A stretch of 64,000 nucleotides of DNA from Pseudobacillus lumedeiriae (GTDB lineage: Bacteria; Bacillota; Bacilli; Bacillales; Domibacillaceae): NCBI RefSeq assembly GCF_044891285.1, contig NZ_JAUIYO010000009.1, positions 1 to 64,000 of the forward strand. The letters run 5' to 3'. A program made the translations under genes and the position numbers. The notes under the pieces were generated by a model. That model had not been told where the DNA came from, ran no database searches, and saw only the letters and a program-made list of their open reading frames with translations. Within the stretch, counting starts at the first letter, position 1; each line of letters starts with the position of its first letter. Shown in pieces: positions 42,680-51,385 of this stretch.

Positions 42680-43132
42680 TTGACGAAACAAATAGACGAA
42701 CTCGAAGTCCACGATACACACTACGAACAAATCTTTGAAACACTGAAACAAGAGCCCTATGCGAATCATTTGGGCATCCAGTTAACAAAGCTTGGTAAAG
42801 GAACGGCTTCTGCTGAGCTCCAAATCGAAGACCACATGTTAAATGCCCACGGAACTGTGCACGGCGCCGTCATGTTCGCTATCGCTGATTACGTATTCGC
42901 AGCAGCGAGCAACTCTTACGGCAAAACATCCGTCGGCTTATCCACAAACATGAACTTTATGGCCCCCGGCCGTAAAGGAGCTCTTCTAACGGCGTCCGCA
43001 GCGGAAGAAAAGAAAACCCGGCGAATCGCCTGGTACCGGATCACCGTTGAAAGCGAAGGAAACCTCTTAGCAACGATGGAAGCCACCGTATATCGCAAAG
43101 ACCAATATTTCGTCCCAGTTGACGAATCATAA
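42680..43132 (+). CDS. paaI: PaaI-type hotdog thioesterase (150 aa)
   Basis: Acyl-CoA thioesterase of the hotdog fold that recovers CoA from stalled phenylacetyl-CoA derivatives. Active-site block NAHGTVHGAVMFAIADYVF (55-73 with the catalytic Asp region), MNFMAPGRKG. A TTG start at 42680 is chosen because AAAGGTG lies six bases before it; a GTG three codons earlier falls within that ribosome binding site. Last gene of the plus-strand unit, followed by a strong terminator. Confidence 0.9.
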   Translation: MTKQIDELEVHDTHYEQIFETLKQEPYANHLGIQLTKLGKGTASAELQIEDHMLNAHGTVHGAVMFAIADYVFAAASNSYGKTSVGLSTNMNFMAPGRKGALLTASAAEEKKTRRIAWYRITVESEGNLLATMEATVYRKDQYFVPVDES

Positions 43133-43136
43133 AATA

Positions 43137-43184
43137 AAGAGAGGATGTCCCAAAGGTATAACTTTTAGGGACACCCTCTCTTTT
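43137..43184 (+). terminator. Terminator after paaI
   Basis: AAGAGAGGATGTCCC and GGGACACCCTCTCTT arms with one mismatch, then TTTT. Confidence 0.88.
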
Positions 43185-43195
43185 GTATGGTTCTT

Positions 43196-43270
43196 TACAC
43201 TTGTCTGTTGATTTCTGTTTCAGGCGCTTCGCTTTCCCCGCAGGAACCTTCGCACCTTCCACTCCAATCA
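43196..43270 (-). repeat. Family 1 repeat, internally deleted copy
   Basis: Both ends of the family 1 repeat are present (GTTGATTTCTGTTTCAGGCG and TTCCACTCCAATCAA) but the centre is missing. Confidence 0.65.
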
Positions 43271-43304
43271 AATCAGTGAAAAATAATCATTTGAATTTTG
43301 TCAA

Positions 43305-43402
43305 AAAACAAAAAAAAGACTGACCCTAAAAAGTCGTTTTTAACGACCCAGGCTATAGACAAACTCGATGAAAATCGAGATTTGCCTGCAGTCTTTTTTA
43401 TT
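43305..43402. repeat. Compound hairpin element GACTG...CAGTC
   Basis: The outer stem GACTG/CAGTC is flanked by A-run and T-run. Inside are two further hairpins: AGTCGTTTTTAACGAC and CAAACTCGAT-GAAA-ATCGAGATTTG. It could be the structured end of an IS or an independent structured repeat; I do not recognise it with certainty. Confidence 0.55.
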
Positions 43403-43418
43403 TTGCTTGTGGATGAGG

Positions 43419-43556
43419 GCTGTTGATTTCTATTCCAGGCACTTCGCTTTCCGCGGGGCGGGCGGTGAGCCTCCTCGTCGCGAACGCTCCTGCGGGGTCT
43501 CACCTATCCCGCTAATCCCGCAGGAGTCTTCGTGCCTTCCATTCCAATCAACAGGG
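43419..43556 (-). repeat. Family 1 repeat, full copy
   Basis: Reverse-oriented counterpart of the copy at 11793-11925. Both have long imperfect self-complementarity between the GGGGTCTCACC and GGTGAGCC-type blocks, so the RNA or single strand would fold. Confidence 0.75.
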
Positions 43557-43623
43557 TTTACAAAGTTAGGGTAGCCGTACAATAATGACTGTTTTAAAAT
43601 AAATAGATAAAATGCTTGAGGGG

Positions 43624-43955
43624 ATGAAGATGCTTCCGAAAAATAATCCAATCCAACGGGACCAATTAGAAATGATCGCTCTAGACCAGCTTGTACCAGA
43701 GAATCATCTGGTTCGTAAAATGGAGGCAACCATTGATTTCTCTTTTATTTATGACTTAGTGGAAGAATTGTACTAGGAAGTAGGCCGCCCAAGCATTGAT
43801 CCTGTTACTTTAATTAAACTGACATTCATCCAATATACATTTGGCATCTGCTCTATGCGGAAGACGATTGAAGAAGTGGAAACGAATATGGCTTATCGCT
43901 GGTTTCTCGGTTATAGGTTCCATGATAAAGTGCCGCATTTCTCCACCTTCGGCTC
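43624..43955 (+). pseudogene. IS1182-family transposase, N-terminal remnant
   Basis: Reads MKMLPKNNPIQRDQLEMIA and continues to EELY, then an in-frame TAG (43774-43776), then GRPSIDPVTLIKLTFIQYTF and AYRWFLGYRFHDKVPHFSTF before it breaks off at about 43950. These are typical N-terminal blocks of IS1182 transposases. The catalytic part is missing, replaced by the 124-base tandem repeat. Confidence 0.85.
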
Positions 43956-44176
43956 GAGGTCACAAGCCATTCCGCCCAGAAGGTGAAAGAACAACCTTCT
44001 AGACGGCTTGTCTTGTGCTTGTCGCCGATAAGCAGGCGCTCTGCGCTTTTCTTTGTCCAGCTCCGAGCGCCATCGGCTCGAGGTCACAAGTCATTCCGCC
44101 TAGAAGGTGAAAGAACAACCTTCTAGACGGCTTGTCTTGTGCTTGTCGCCGATAAGCAGGCGCTCTGCGCTTTTCT
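43950..44176. repeat. Two direct copies of a 103-base repeat (period 124)
   Basis: Copies at 43950-44052 and 44074-44176 begin CGGCTCGAGGTCACAAG and end GGCGCTCTGCGCTTTTCT, with only two or three differences. Each contains an internal hairpin (AGAAGGT/ACCTTCT) and a GACAAGCC-like stem. They fill the whole luxS downstream region and truncate the transposase. Similar units occur between genes in many Bacillaceae as far as I recall. Confidence 0.85.
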
Positions 44177-44178
44177 AC

Positions 44179-44646
44179 TTAAAATACTTCTGTCCACTCT
44201 TGGCGTTTTGACAGCATATAACGGGCCAGTTCTTTCGCTCCTTCAAGACTGTGGCTCGCTGCCCATCCGCACTGCACTTCATTGCAGGCTGGCACTTCTG
44301 TTGCTTCTAGTACGTCTTTCAGTGTTGCTTCGATAATTCGTAAAATATCATCGTAGTCTTCATGATTAATGACAGATAGATAGTAGCCAGTCTGGCATCC
44401 CATCGGGCTAATGTCTACAATTTTATCAGAATGATTGCGGCTAAACTCCGCCATCATATGCTCAAGGGAATGAATCGCAGGCATGTCCATATGCTCTTTA
44501 TTTGGCTGAGAAAAACGCAGGTCGTATTTGAAGATCTTATCACCATTCAATCCTTCTTTCGTACCAGCAAGCCGAATATAGGGCGCCTTTACTTTCGTAT
44601 GATCCAAATTAAAACTTTCCACGTTCATTTGCTGCTTTTCAGTCAT
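44179..44646 (-). CDS. luxS: S-ribosylhomocysteine lyase LuxS (155 aa)
   Basis: Cleaves S-ribosylhomocysteine to homocysteine and the AI-2 precursor. Metal site HSLEH (H59, E62, H63) and the downstream Cys ligand in CNEVQCGWA; MGCQTGYYL holds the catalytic Cys. Length typical. Monocistronic by appearance. Its terminator region is occupied by the 103-base repeats. Confidence 0.97.
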   Translation of the reverse strand: MTEKQQMNVESFNLDHTKVKAPYIRLAGTKEGLNGDKIFKYDLRFSQPNKEHMDMPAIHSLEHMMAEFSRNHSDKIVDISPMGCQTGYYLSVINHEDYDDILRIIEATLKDVLEATEVPACNEVQCGWAASHSLEGAKELARYMLSKRQEWTEVF

Positions 44647-44762
44647 GACAATCGCTCCTTTATGAAAAACTAACTTCTATTTGGGTTAAGATGAAAATAT
44701 CTAAGATGGATTTTTTCTATATTCTTCTATTAGTATATCATAGTTATCCGGTCCCTTTTAGA

Positions 44763-45320
44763 CTATTTCATGGCGGATAAAGCGGTTTGTTTCCAGCCGT
44801 CTTCTTCTTTATTTAATTTCATTACTTGACGCGTTGTTTCTTCTATTTCTTTTCCTGTCTGCAAATCCTTCGTTATGGACTTCATGACAATAAACATATA
44901 CGCTTCTTTTTTCTCTTCATCGTATTTAATAATAACGGTATGCTGCGGCTCCATTTTCGCTTCAAAGGTGTCAAACACTTTTTTTACATATAACCGCTCT
45001 TCTTCATAATTACGTTCTGTATGTTTGGATATGGTGCTCATATAGGCATCGAGGTCCTTTGCATTAAATGCATCGACATGCCGGGCGAGCGTCTTCATTA
45101 ATGCCTCTTTCTCTTCCGGAGGAAGATTCTTCGCTTCTTCAATAGGCTGAGTGACGCGATTCTCCCCTGTCTCTTTGGATCCATCCACTGCCGGCTTCGT
45201 TTCGCTTGTTGTTTGTGGTGCCTCCGCTTTCTCTTTCGTCTCTTCCTTATCGCTGCAGCCGGCGATCAAAAGTCCCGCCAGCAAAACAAGTCCCATTGCT
45301 TGTCTTTTCAACCGCTTCAC
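44763..45320 (-). CDS. Lipoprotein with NTF2-like domain (185 aa)
   Basis: Signal peptide with lipobox LIAGC (Cys about 22), then an acidic Lys/Glu/Thr linker to about residue 65, then a compact domain (VDAFNAKDLDAYMSTISKHT; QHTVIIKYDEEKKEAYMF) of the kind seen in SnoaL/NTF2-like proteins. Anchored on the outer face of the membrane. Function unknown. Placed between luxS and degU on the same strand but separated by about 240 bases from degU. Confidence 0.8.
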   Translation of the reverse strand: MKRLKRQAMGLVLLAGLLIAGCSDKEETKEKAEAPQTTSETKPAVDGSKETGENRVTQPIEEAKNLPPEEKEALMKTLARHVDAFNAKDLDAYMSTISKHTERNYEEERLYVKKVFDTFEAKMEPQHTVIIKYDEEKKEAYMFIVMKSITKDLQTGKEIEETTRQVMKLNKEEDGWKQTALSAMK

Positions 45321-45524
45321 GTCCTTTCTGCCTTATTGTATGTCAAAATCCCTTCTATTCTCAACTATGCCGTTCGTTAACAAACATCATCAACTTGCAG
45401 GCGACTTCCCGTCAAATATCGTCGGTTCCTTTTCATTTGCGGGCGCTTTCGGCCATTTACGGGTGGAAAAGGGAAACTTTCGGTCGGACATAGGCACATT
45501 ACAGGCAAATCAGCTCCACTCCGC

Positions 45525-45559
45525 AAAAAGCGGCAGGTACGAAACCTGCCGCTAAAAAA
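45525..45559 (-). terminator. Terminator of degSU
   Basis: AGCGGCAGGT/ACCTGCCGCT perfect stem with a 5-base loop and TTTTT on the minus strand, overlapping the end of degU. Confidence 0.9.
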
Positions 45560-46240
45560 TTATCGCACTTCCACCCAGCCTTTTTTAATCGCAGTGACGA
45601 CTGCTTGTGTCCGGTCGTTCACGTTCATTTTTTGTAAAATATTGCTGACGTGGTTTTTCACTGTTTTTTCACTTATATACAATGCTTCGCCAATCGCACG
45701 GTTGCTTTTTCCATCTGCAAGCAGCTGAAGTACTTCACATTCACGGCGCGTAAGCAAATGCAGCGGACGGCGCACTTCTGTTTGCTGGAAACCTTTTCCT
45801 TTACCTTCATCATTAGCAAGGCGGCGATAATCAGAAATCAAGTTATGCGTCACGCGCGGATGCAAATAAGAGCCGCCGTCAGACACAACTTTCACTGCTT
45901 CGATGAGTGCGTCTGCATCCATTTCTTTTAATAGATAGCCCATCGCCCCAGATTTCAAGGCATGTGTGACGTAATTTTCATCATCGTGAATGGAAAGGAT
46001 GATCACTTTCGTATCTGGAAACTTTTCTACAAGTCCGCGTGTCGCTTCCACTCCATTCACTTCCGGCATGTTAATATCCATTAACACGACATCAGGATGG
46101 TACGTCTCGATCAGCCCAACAGCTTCTTTGCCGTCATCCCCTTCAGCTAACACTTCAAATGATTCTTCAAATTCTAAAATTCGCTTAACCCCTTCACGGA
46201 ATAATTGATGATCATCAATAATAACGATTTTCGTTGTCAT
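45560..46240 (-). CDS. degU: Response regulator DegU (226 aa)
   Basis: Two-component regulator of exoenzymes, motility and competence. Receiver domain with IIDDHQLFREG, phosphorylation site D55 (VVLMDINMPEVNG) and Lys in GYLLKEMD; C-terminal LuxR-type HTH (LTRRECEVLQLLADGKSNRAIG...KTVKNHVSNIL). Length as in B. subtilis (229). Follows degS after 27 bases. Confidence 0.97.
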   Translation of the reverse strand: MTTKIVIIDDHQLFREGVKRILEFEESFEVLAEGDDGKEAVGLIETYHPDVVLMDINMPEVNGVEATRGLVEKFPDTKVIILSIHDDENYVTHALKSGAMGYLLKEMDADALIEAVKVVSDGGSYLHPRVTHNLISDYRRLANDEGKGKGFQQTEVRRPLHLLTRRECEVLQLLADGKSNRAIGEALYISEKTVKNHVSNILQKMNVNDRTQAVVTAIKKGWVEVR

Positions 46241-46267
46241 TGGATTCTTCCTCCCTTAATTCAACCT

Positions 46268-47422
46268 CTACTCTACAATAGGAACGCGGATCACAACGAG
46301 CGTTCCTTCATCTGGCTTTGAGTGAATGGATAGGTCTCCCTCCAGTAATTCAAGGCGTTCCTTCATCCCCATGATGCCAAATGAACTTGTTTTTTTCTCT
46401 CTTACATCAAATCCACGGCCATTATCTTTAATAACGACTAGTACTTGATGTTCTTTTATTTCTAACTTGACTGCAATTTCGGTTGCTTCTGAATGTTTCA
46501 GTGCATTTTGTACGGATTCCTGAATCAAACGGAATAAGGCAACTTCCAGTTTCGATGGGAGCCGCCTTTCACTCCCCATATTTTTAAAGTGAATCTTCGT
46601 TGTTTTTTTCAATGATTGAACGTGCTCTTCTATCGTTAGTAAATATTTTTTTAACGTCGGAACAAGACCGAGATCGTCAAGAGCCATTGGGCGCAAGTCA
46701 TAAATAATCCGACGGACTTCATACAGAGCCGAGCGAACCATTTGTTTGAGGCTGCGGATTTCTTTGAACGCTTCTTCCACGCCTCTCTCTCTGTACAATC
46801 GTTCAATTAAATCAGACCTGAGCAGTACATTAGCCATCATCTGCGCCGGACCATCATGTATTTCACGAGATAACCGCTTTCGCTCCTCTTCCTGAGCTTC
46901 CATAATCTGCAGACCAAATTCCTGCTTCAAACAGGCATCTTCTAATGCCTCACCAATTTGCTTCATATCTTGTGTCAAATAATTCAAAACAACGGATACT
47001 TGGGAAACGAGGTGTTCCGCCCGCTCGATCGTAGACTCAACGACAGACAAACGCCGTTCCAAGTCATTTCTTTTGTCAACAAGCTGCTTTTCTTTTTGCC
47101 TCGAAACGAGCAGCTTCATTTGCAGGTCATGAGCCTTTTCATATGTCTCACGAATCGCTTCTTCAGAATATGTATGAAAATTCTTGCTCACTTTCGACAG
47201 ACGATTTCTTGCCAGCCTGACTTTGTTTTCTAAATCATCCTGCTCGTCAATTAACGCATGTACTTCAGTACGTACTTGCTCAAGTTCACCGAGTAGGTCT
47301 TCATAGTCTTGTCTGCTTTGTTCAGCAATGGCGAATAATTCTCCCTTGCTTTGATCTACCGTTACAATCATTTTCTTTAAAATTGTATCTAAAAGTGATG
47401 TACTCGTGTTTTTAGCAGCCAT
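46268..47422 (-). CDS. degS: Sensor histidine kinase DegS (384 aa)
   Basis: Cytoplasmic kinase with no membrane segment. Long N-terminal coiled coil (residues 20-165), HisKA_3 dimerisation domain with H189 in SREIHDGPAQMM and an ATPase domain with the N box QESVQNALKHS and DNGRGFD. Length identical to the B. subtilis pattern (385). A structured candidate leader with a T-run lies 100-230 bases upstream. Confidence 0.97.
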   Translation of the reverse strand: MAAKNTSTSLLDTILKKMIVTVDQSKGELFAIAEQSRQDYEDLLGELEQVRTEVHALIDEQDDLENKVRLARNRLSKVSKNFHTYSEEAIRETYEKAHDLQMKLLVSRQKEKQLVDKRNDLERRLSVVESTIERAEHLVSQVSVVLNYLTQDMKQIGEALEDACLKQEFGLQIMEAQEEERKRLSREIHDGPAQMMANVLLRSDLIERLYRERGVEEAFKEIRSLKQMVRSALYEVRRIIYDLRPMALDDLGLVPTLKKYLLTIEEHVQSLKKTTKIHFKNMGSERRLPSKLEVALFRLIQESVQNALKHSEATEIAVKLEIKEHQVLVVIKDNGRGFDVREKKTSSFGIMGMKERLELLEGDLSIHSKPDEGTLVVIRVPIVE

Positions 47423-47517
47423 CAGGTTATCCCTTCCTCGATATCCCTATTTTACCTTTTTGTGATCTGTATAACTATATGAGGATAGAATCTTACGTAA
47501 AATCCCTTCTAAAGACC

Positions 47518-47650
47518 CTTAAAAATAAAAACAGCGCTTTCTCTTTAGGTCATAACGACCTAAGTTTCGTACATTGCCCCGCGCTTTAAGAGATCGTATG
47601 TACTATCCCACCTCAATTCCCCAGCAAACACACAATATTGAGGATGCACT
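47518..47650 (-). ncRNA. Candidate structured leader RNA upstream of degS
   Basis: On the minus strand several stems can form: GUACAU with AUGUAC, UUAGGUC-GUUAU-GACCUAA, and AAAGCGC with the GCGCU that immediately precedes GUUUUUAUUUUU. UCUCUU before and AAGAGA after the UUAGGUC hairpin can also pair. The last pairing with its T-run looks like a terminator competing with the upstream stems, as in an attenuator. I do not recognise a known riboswitch class; an independent small RNA is the alternative. Confidence 0.45.
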
Positions 47651-47744
47651 CATTATATCACGACTAAATTTCCCATACATTAAAGTTTAATTACTATTGC
47701 GTTAAAAAGATTTCTTTATGTGCACAAAGGACTATATCGCTTAT

Positions 47745-47838
47745 TGACAATGCCTGCTTTCTTCATTGTCCGCCTGCCTGCGGCGCTCCTCAGCAAGTTT
47801 CGCACCTCGAAAGGCAAACGTTTTCAATCAGACTGGGA
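47745..47838 (-). repeat. Family 2 repeat, diverged copy
   Basis: The reverse complement contains CTGATTGAAAACGTTTGCC, CTTTCGAGGTGCGAAAC and GCCGCAGGCAGGCGGACAA, matching the copy at 7535-7660 block by block with an internal deletion. Confidence 0.7.
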
Positions 47839-48025
47839 GTATTTAATTAGACTTTGTCTGCCTTCTCGCTTTGCTCTTCCTTTGTTTTTGTATATCATAA
47901 GAATGATTAGTACCCAATTTCACGCGAATTAAACCTATTATTTCAGATTTTAGTCATATCCAGGCTAGGTGAAACCACCTGTCCACAGTCTGTAATGTTT
48001 AAATTATTTATTGGAGGAATCAATC

Positions 48026-48667
48026 ATGCTGCCTCATTATTATACCGTCAAAGGCTATGGTGAAGAAGAAATTACCATTCAGAAATCCCGTTTTATTGCT
48101 TACGTGAACCGTGTCGAAACAGAGGAAGAAGCTCAACAATTCATTCATGATATTAAGAAAAAAAACTGGAACGCTACCCATAATTGCTCCGCCTATATGA
48201 TCGGCGAAAAGAATCATATCCAGAAAGCGAACGATGACGGTGAGCCGAGCGGAACAGCTGGCTTGCCTATCCTTGAAGTATTAAAAAAGCGAGATTTAAA
48301 AGACACGGTCATTGTCGTTACCCGCTATTTTGGAGGAATTAAGCTTGGGACGGGCGGTTTAATTCGTGCCTACGGAAAGTCCGCTTCGGAAGGAATCAAC
48401 GCAGCACAAGTGGTCGAACGCCGGCTCATGCAAATCATGGAAACCGTTATTGACTATACGTGGCTCGGTAAAGTAGAGAATGAACTGCGCTCTTCTGTTT
48501 ATGAACTCAAAGACATTCATTACCTGGAGAATGTAATGGTGGAGACATTTGTTGAAGAAAACCAAAAGGATGCCTTTGCGGCTTGGATGACAGAGTTGAC
48601 AAATGGACAAGCTGTTATAAAAGAAGGCGCTCTTCTGTACAAGGAGAACATTGTCAAATCATCGTAA
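48026..48667 (+). CDS. yigZ: YigZ/YvyE-family protein (213 aa)
   Basis: IMPACT-family protein. N-terminal blocks KSRFIAYVNRVETEEEAQQF, ATHNCSAYMIG, DDGEPSGTAG and TRYFGGIKLGTGGLIRAY are diagnostic; a C-terminal DUF1949 domain follows. Proposed link to translation or aminoglycoside/growth control in relatives is not firm. Start at ATG 48026 after GGAGG. Same place as yvyE in B. subtilis, next to degS and tagO. Confidence 0.94.
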   Translation: MLPHYYTVKGYGEEEITIQKSRFIAYVNRVETEEEAQQFIHDIKKKNWNATHNCSAYMIGEKNHIQKANDDGEPSGTAGLPILEVLKKRDLKDTVIVVTRYFGGIKLGTGGLIRAYGKSASEGINAAQVVERRLMQIMETVIDYTWLGKVENELRSSVYELKDIHYLENVMVETFVEENQKDAFAAWMTELTNGQAVIKEGALLYKENIVKSS

Positions 48668-48802
48668 ATTTTTTTGAATATACTCGAAAAATTAAATTTA
48701 CGCTTAGTGTATTTCATAGTAAAATGAAGGTTGGTCCTTGGAAAACCCAACTATTTGACTAGTTGATCCTTGCCGCATCATTCGTTGAAGGAGATAAATT
48801 AT

Positions 48803-49783
48803 ATGTCATCAGATAGACAGCGTATGCAAAGACGAAAAAGGCAGAGACGCAAGCGGCGCATCGCGTTTTTCATCTTATTGCCTATTGTGTTTCTCACATT
48901 TACAGCTGCCGGCTACGGTGCATTTTTATATAAAAAAGCAGAAACCATTTTCACCGGTTCTTATATGGATGACGGCCGCACAAAGTCGGCTTTACGGGAT
49001 GCGAAAGTTCATCCCCTGAAAGACAATATTTCCATTTTGTTTATCGGAATTGATGAAAGCGATGTACGTACGAAAGAAGATAAGACACGCTCGGACGCTT
49101 TGATGCTGGCTACTTTAAATGTCAAAGATAAATCCATTAAATTACTTAGTATTCCACGCGATTCTTATGCGTATATTCCTGCAGTTGACTATAAAACAAA
49201 AATTAACCACGCGCATGCCTTCGGCGGGCCAAAAGCGACGATCGATACCGTAGAAGAGTTGTTGGACATTCCCGTTGATTATTATGTCCGCATGAATTTC
49301 TACGCATTTATGGACGTTGTAGACGCATTAGGCGGCATTAAGTTTGATGTTCCGTATAAATTGTCTGAAAAGGATTCAAATGATCAGCATAATGCCATTC
49401 AGCTGGAGCCCGGCCTTCAGCATTTAAATGGCGAAGAAGCATTAGCCTTGGCACGGACGAGACATTATGACAGCGACATTGAGCGTGGAAAACGCCAGCA
49501 GGAGCTATTACAGACGATTGTCAAAAAGGCAACTTCTCTCAACTCCATTACAAAGTATGATGAAATTCTGGAAGCTGTCGGCTCAAACATGAGAACCAAC
49601 ATGACATTCAGCGATATGAAATCGTTAATTAATTACAGCAAATCAGGAAGCATGGAATTTGAAACGATTACATTAAAAGGCGAAGATGATAAAATGTCCA
49701 ACGGCGCTTACATTTATCGCCTCGACGACGAAGAACTTGAAGTCGTGAAACGCAAACTCTCCCGGCACCTTGGGCTGGATTAA
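48803..49783 (+). CDS. LytR-CpsA-Psr ligase, TagU-like (326 aa)
   Basis: Attaches anionic polymers (teichoic or secondary wall polymers) to peptidoglycan. Very basic cytoplasmic N-tail (RRKRQRRKRR), one membrane segment (about 19-42), then the LCP domain with DKTRSDALMLATLN, IPRDSYAYIP, KINHAHAFGG, and ALARTRHYDSDIERGKRQQ (Arg/Asp residues binding the pyrophosphate lipid). Start at ATG 48803 after AAGGAG; 11 earlier codons discarded. Neighbour of tagO as in Bacillus. Confidence 0.94.
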   Translation: MSSDRQRMQRRKRQRRKRRIAFFILLPIVFLTFTAAGYGAFLYKKAETIFTGSYMDDGRTKSALRDAKVHPLKDNISILFIGIDESDVRTKEDKTRSDALMLATLNVKDKSIKLLSIPRDSYAYIPAVDYKTKINHAHAFGGPKATIDTVEELLDIPVDYYVRMNFYAFMDVVDALGGIKFDVPYKLSEKDSNDQHNAIQLEPGLQHLNGEEALALARTRHYDSDIERGKRQQELLQTIVKKATSLNSITKYDEILEAVGSNMRTNMTFSDMKSLINYSKSGSMEFETITLKGEDDKMSNGAYIYRLDDEELEVVKRKLSRHLGLD

Positions 49784-49792
49784 TCCATTGAG

Positions 49793-49843
49793 AAAAGAGC
49801 GGTCTAACCAGTCGGCCAATGATTGGTATTAGACTGCTCTTTT
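49793..49843 (+). terminator. Terminator after the LCP gene
   Basis: AAAAGAGCGGTCTAA and TTAGACTGCTCTTTT arms (one mismatch) and a T tail. Confidence 0.82.
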
Positions 49844-49935
49844 AATATTTCGCATAAATGGCCACTCAATTAGCGGAAAAAACAAGAAACTTCTTGAGCA
49901 GCGCTTTTTTAGGCTGCCTCTCCTCTAAATAGATG

Positions 49936-49970
49936 AAAAAAAGCTGCCAAGTGAACAGGCAGCTTTTTTT
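49936..49970 (-). terminator. Terminator of tagO
   Basis: AAAAAAAGCTGCC/GGCAGCTTTTTTT stem-loop abutting the tagO stop codon; symmetric flanks could work in both directions. Confidence 0.85.
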
Positions 49971-51028
49971 CATCTATTTAATTCTTTTTTGATACGAATG
50001 CGCATGAAGTTAAGGAGCGGTTTATAGTTGACGCTGACAAGGCCAATGCTTTCAACGAACAACTCGATAGCGATGACTAGTACGGCGATAATGATAAATG
50101 CTCCCCAGATCGTAGCCATCGAAAAAATAATGGCCGCCAGTCCGAACATGGAGGCAATCGCATAAATGAGGAACACGGTTTGTTTGTGTGTATATCCCCT
50201 GCGCAGCAGACAATGATGAAGATGCGACTTATCTGGAGCCGATAAAGGCTGCTTATTCACCTTTCTTCTAATGATCGCAAAGAGTGTATCAGAAATCGGC
50301 ACACCGAGAATAATAACTGGAATAATTAACGAAATAACTGTAACGTTTTTAAATCCAAGCAGAGAAAGCACGGCAATGATATACCCTAGAAACAATGCAC
50401 CCGTATCTCCCATGAAAATTTTAGCCGGGTGAAAGTTGTAATGTAAAAAACCGAGCGTACTGCCTAAAACGAGCAGCGCCATACTCATTACATATATATC
50501 GCCCTTCATATAGGCCATCAAACTGATTGTCAATAAAGCAATGGACGACACTCCCGCTGCAAGCCCATCTAGGCCGTCAATCAGGTTAATCGCATTTGTA
50601 ATTCCAACAATCCAAATGATCGTCAGTGGAATACTAAGAAAGCCAAATTCCATTACGCCGCCAAATGGCAATGTAATAAATTCCATTTTGATGCCGCCAT
50701 ACAGTACAACGACAAGAGCCGCCAGCAGCTGTCCGCCAAGCTTCACTTTTGCTGATAATTCAAATCGGTCGTCGAGTACACCTGTGACAATAATGATCAC
50801 GCCGCCGATAACGATCGCTAAGTTAAAGGGAGACTGCGGCTGCAGCACGAGCAGGCCGAGCATAAAGCTGATAAAGATAGCCAGCCCTCCCATGCGGGGC
50901 ATAATGCTTTCGTGGACTTTACGGTAATTCGGTTTATCGACCGCACCAACAGCAACCGCCAGCTTCTTAACAAGAGGTGTGATGGCAAGCGATGCTAACA
51001 TACAAATCACAAAAGCAAGGGAAACCAT
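49970..51028 (-). CDS. tagO: UDP-GlcNAc:undecaprenyl-phosphate GlcNAc-1-phosphate transferase TagO (352 aa)
   Basis: Membrane enzyme that starts wall teichoic acid or secondary polymer synthesis. About 11 membrane segments; WecA/MraY-family motifs GVLDDRFELS (DD pair near 85), NAINLIDGLDGLAAG (about 146-160), FMGDTGALFLGY and the cytoplasmic HLHHCLLRRG loop. Length matches (B. subtilis 358). Provides the lipid-linked precursor for the LCP ligase on the opposite strand. Confidence 0.96.
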   Translation of the reverse strand: MVSLAFVICMLASLAITPLVKKLAVAVGAVDKPNYRKVHESIMPRMGGLAIFISFMLGLLVLQPQSPFNLAIVIGGVIIIVTGVLDDRFELSAKVKLGGQLLAALVVVLYGGIKMEFITLPFGGVMEFGFLSIPLTIIWIVGITNAINLIDGLDGLAAGVSSIALLTISLMAYMKGDIYVMSMALLVLGSTLGFLHYNFHPAKIFMGDTGALFLGYIIAVLSLLGFKNVTVISLIIPVIILGVPISDTLFAIIRRKVNKQPLSAPDKSHLHHCLLRRGYTHKQTVFLIYAIASMFGLAAIIFSMATIWGAFIIIAVLVIAIELFVESIGLVSVNYKPLLNFMRIRIKKELNR

Positions 51029-51385
51029 GGAGTACCTCCTTCAAATATAAACAAACAAGTGATCCAGAAAAGCTTGATCTATTAAACGGCTTTCATCCGC
51101 TTATTTTTATGTTCTCTCATAAATGAAATTCCTTTCAACATTATAATGGCAATTCAAAATAACTTCCATAGAAAACATATAAAAAGACCATAACTTTTCC
51201 ATTTTCTCTTTCTTCTGACTTTTCAACTACCCGTTTCCCGTTGCATTCACACCATTTTTTTCTTTATTTTGACAATCTCCCACATATATTAGTCATTCGA
51301 TTCTTCTTTTGATAAAATAAAATAATGATTTGCCTTTTATAAACCTTATTTAGTTTGAAATTTCTCCAAGGGAGCGTAAAAATAC
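51029..51385. other. Divergent gap between tagO and secA2
   Basis: AT-rich. TTGACA near 51269 and TGATAAAATAAAAT near 51308 could be promoter parts for secA2, but their spacing is not canonical, so I make no firm call. No gene seen. Confidence 0.4.
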
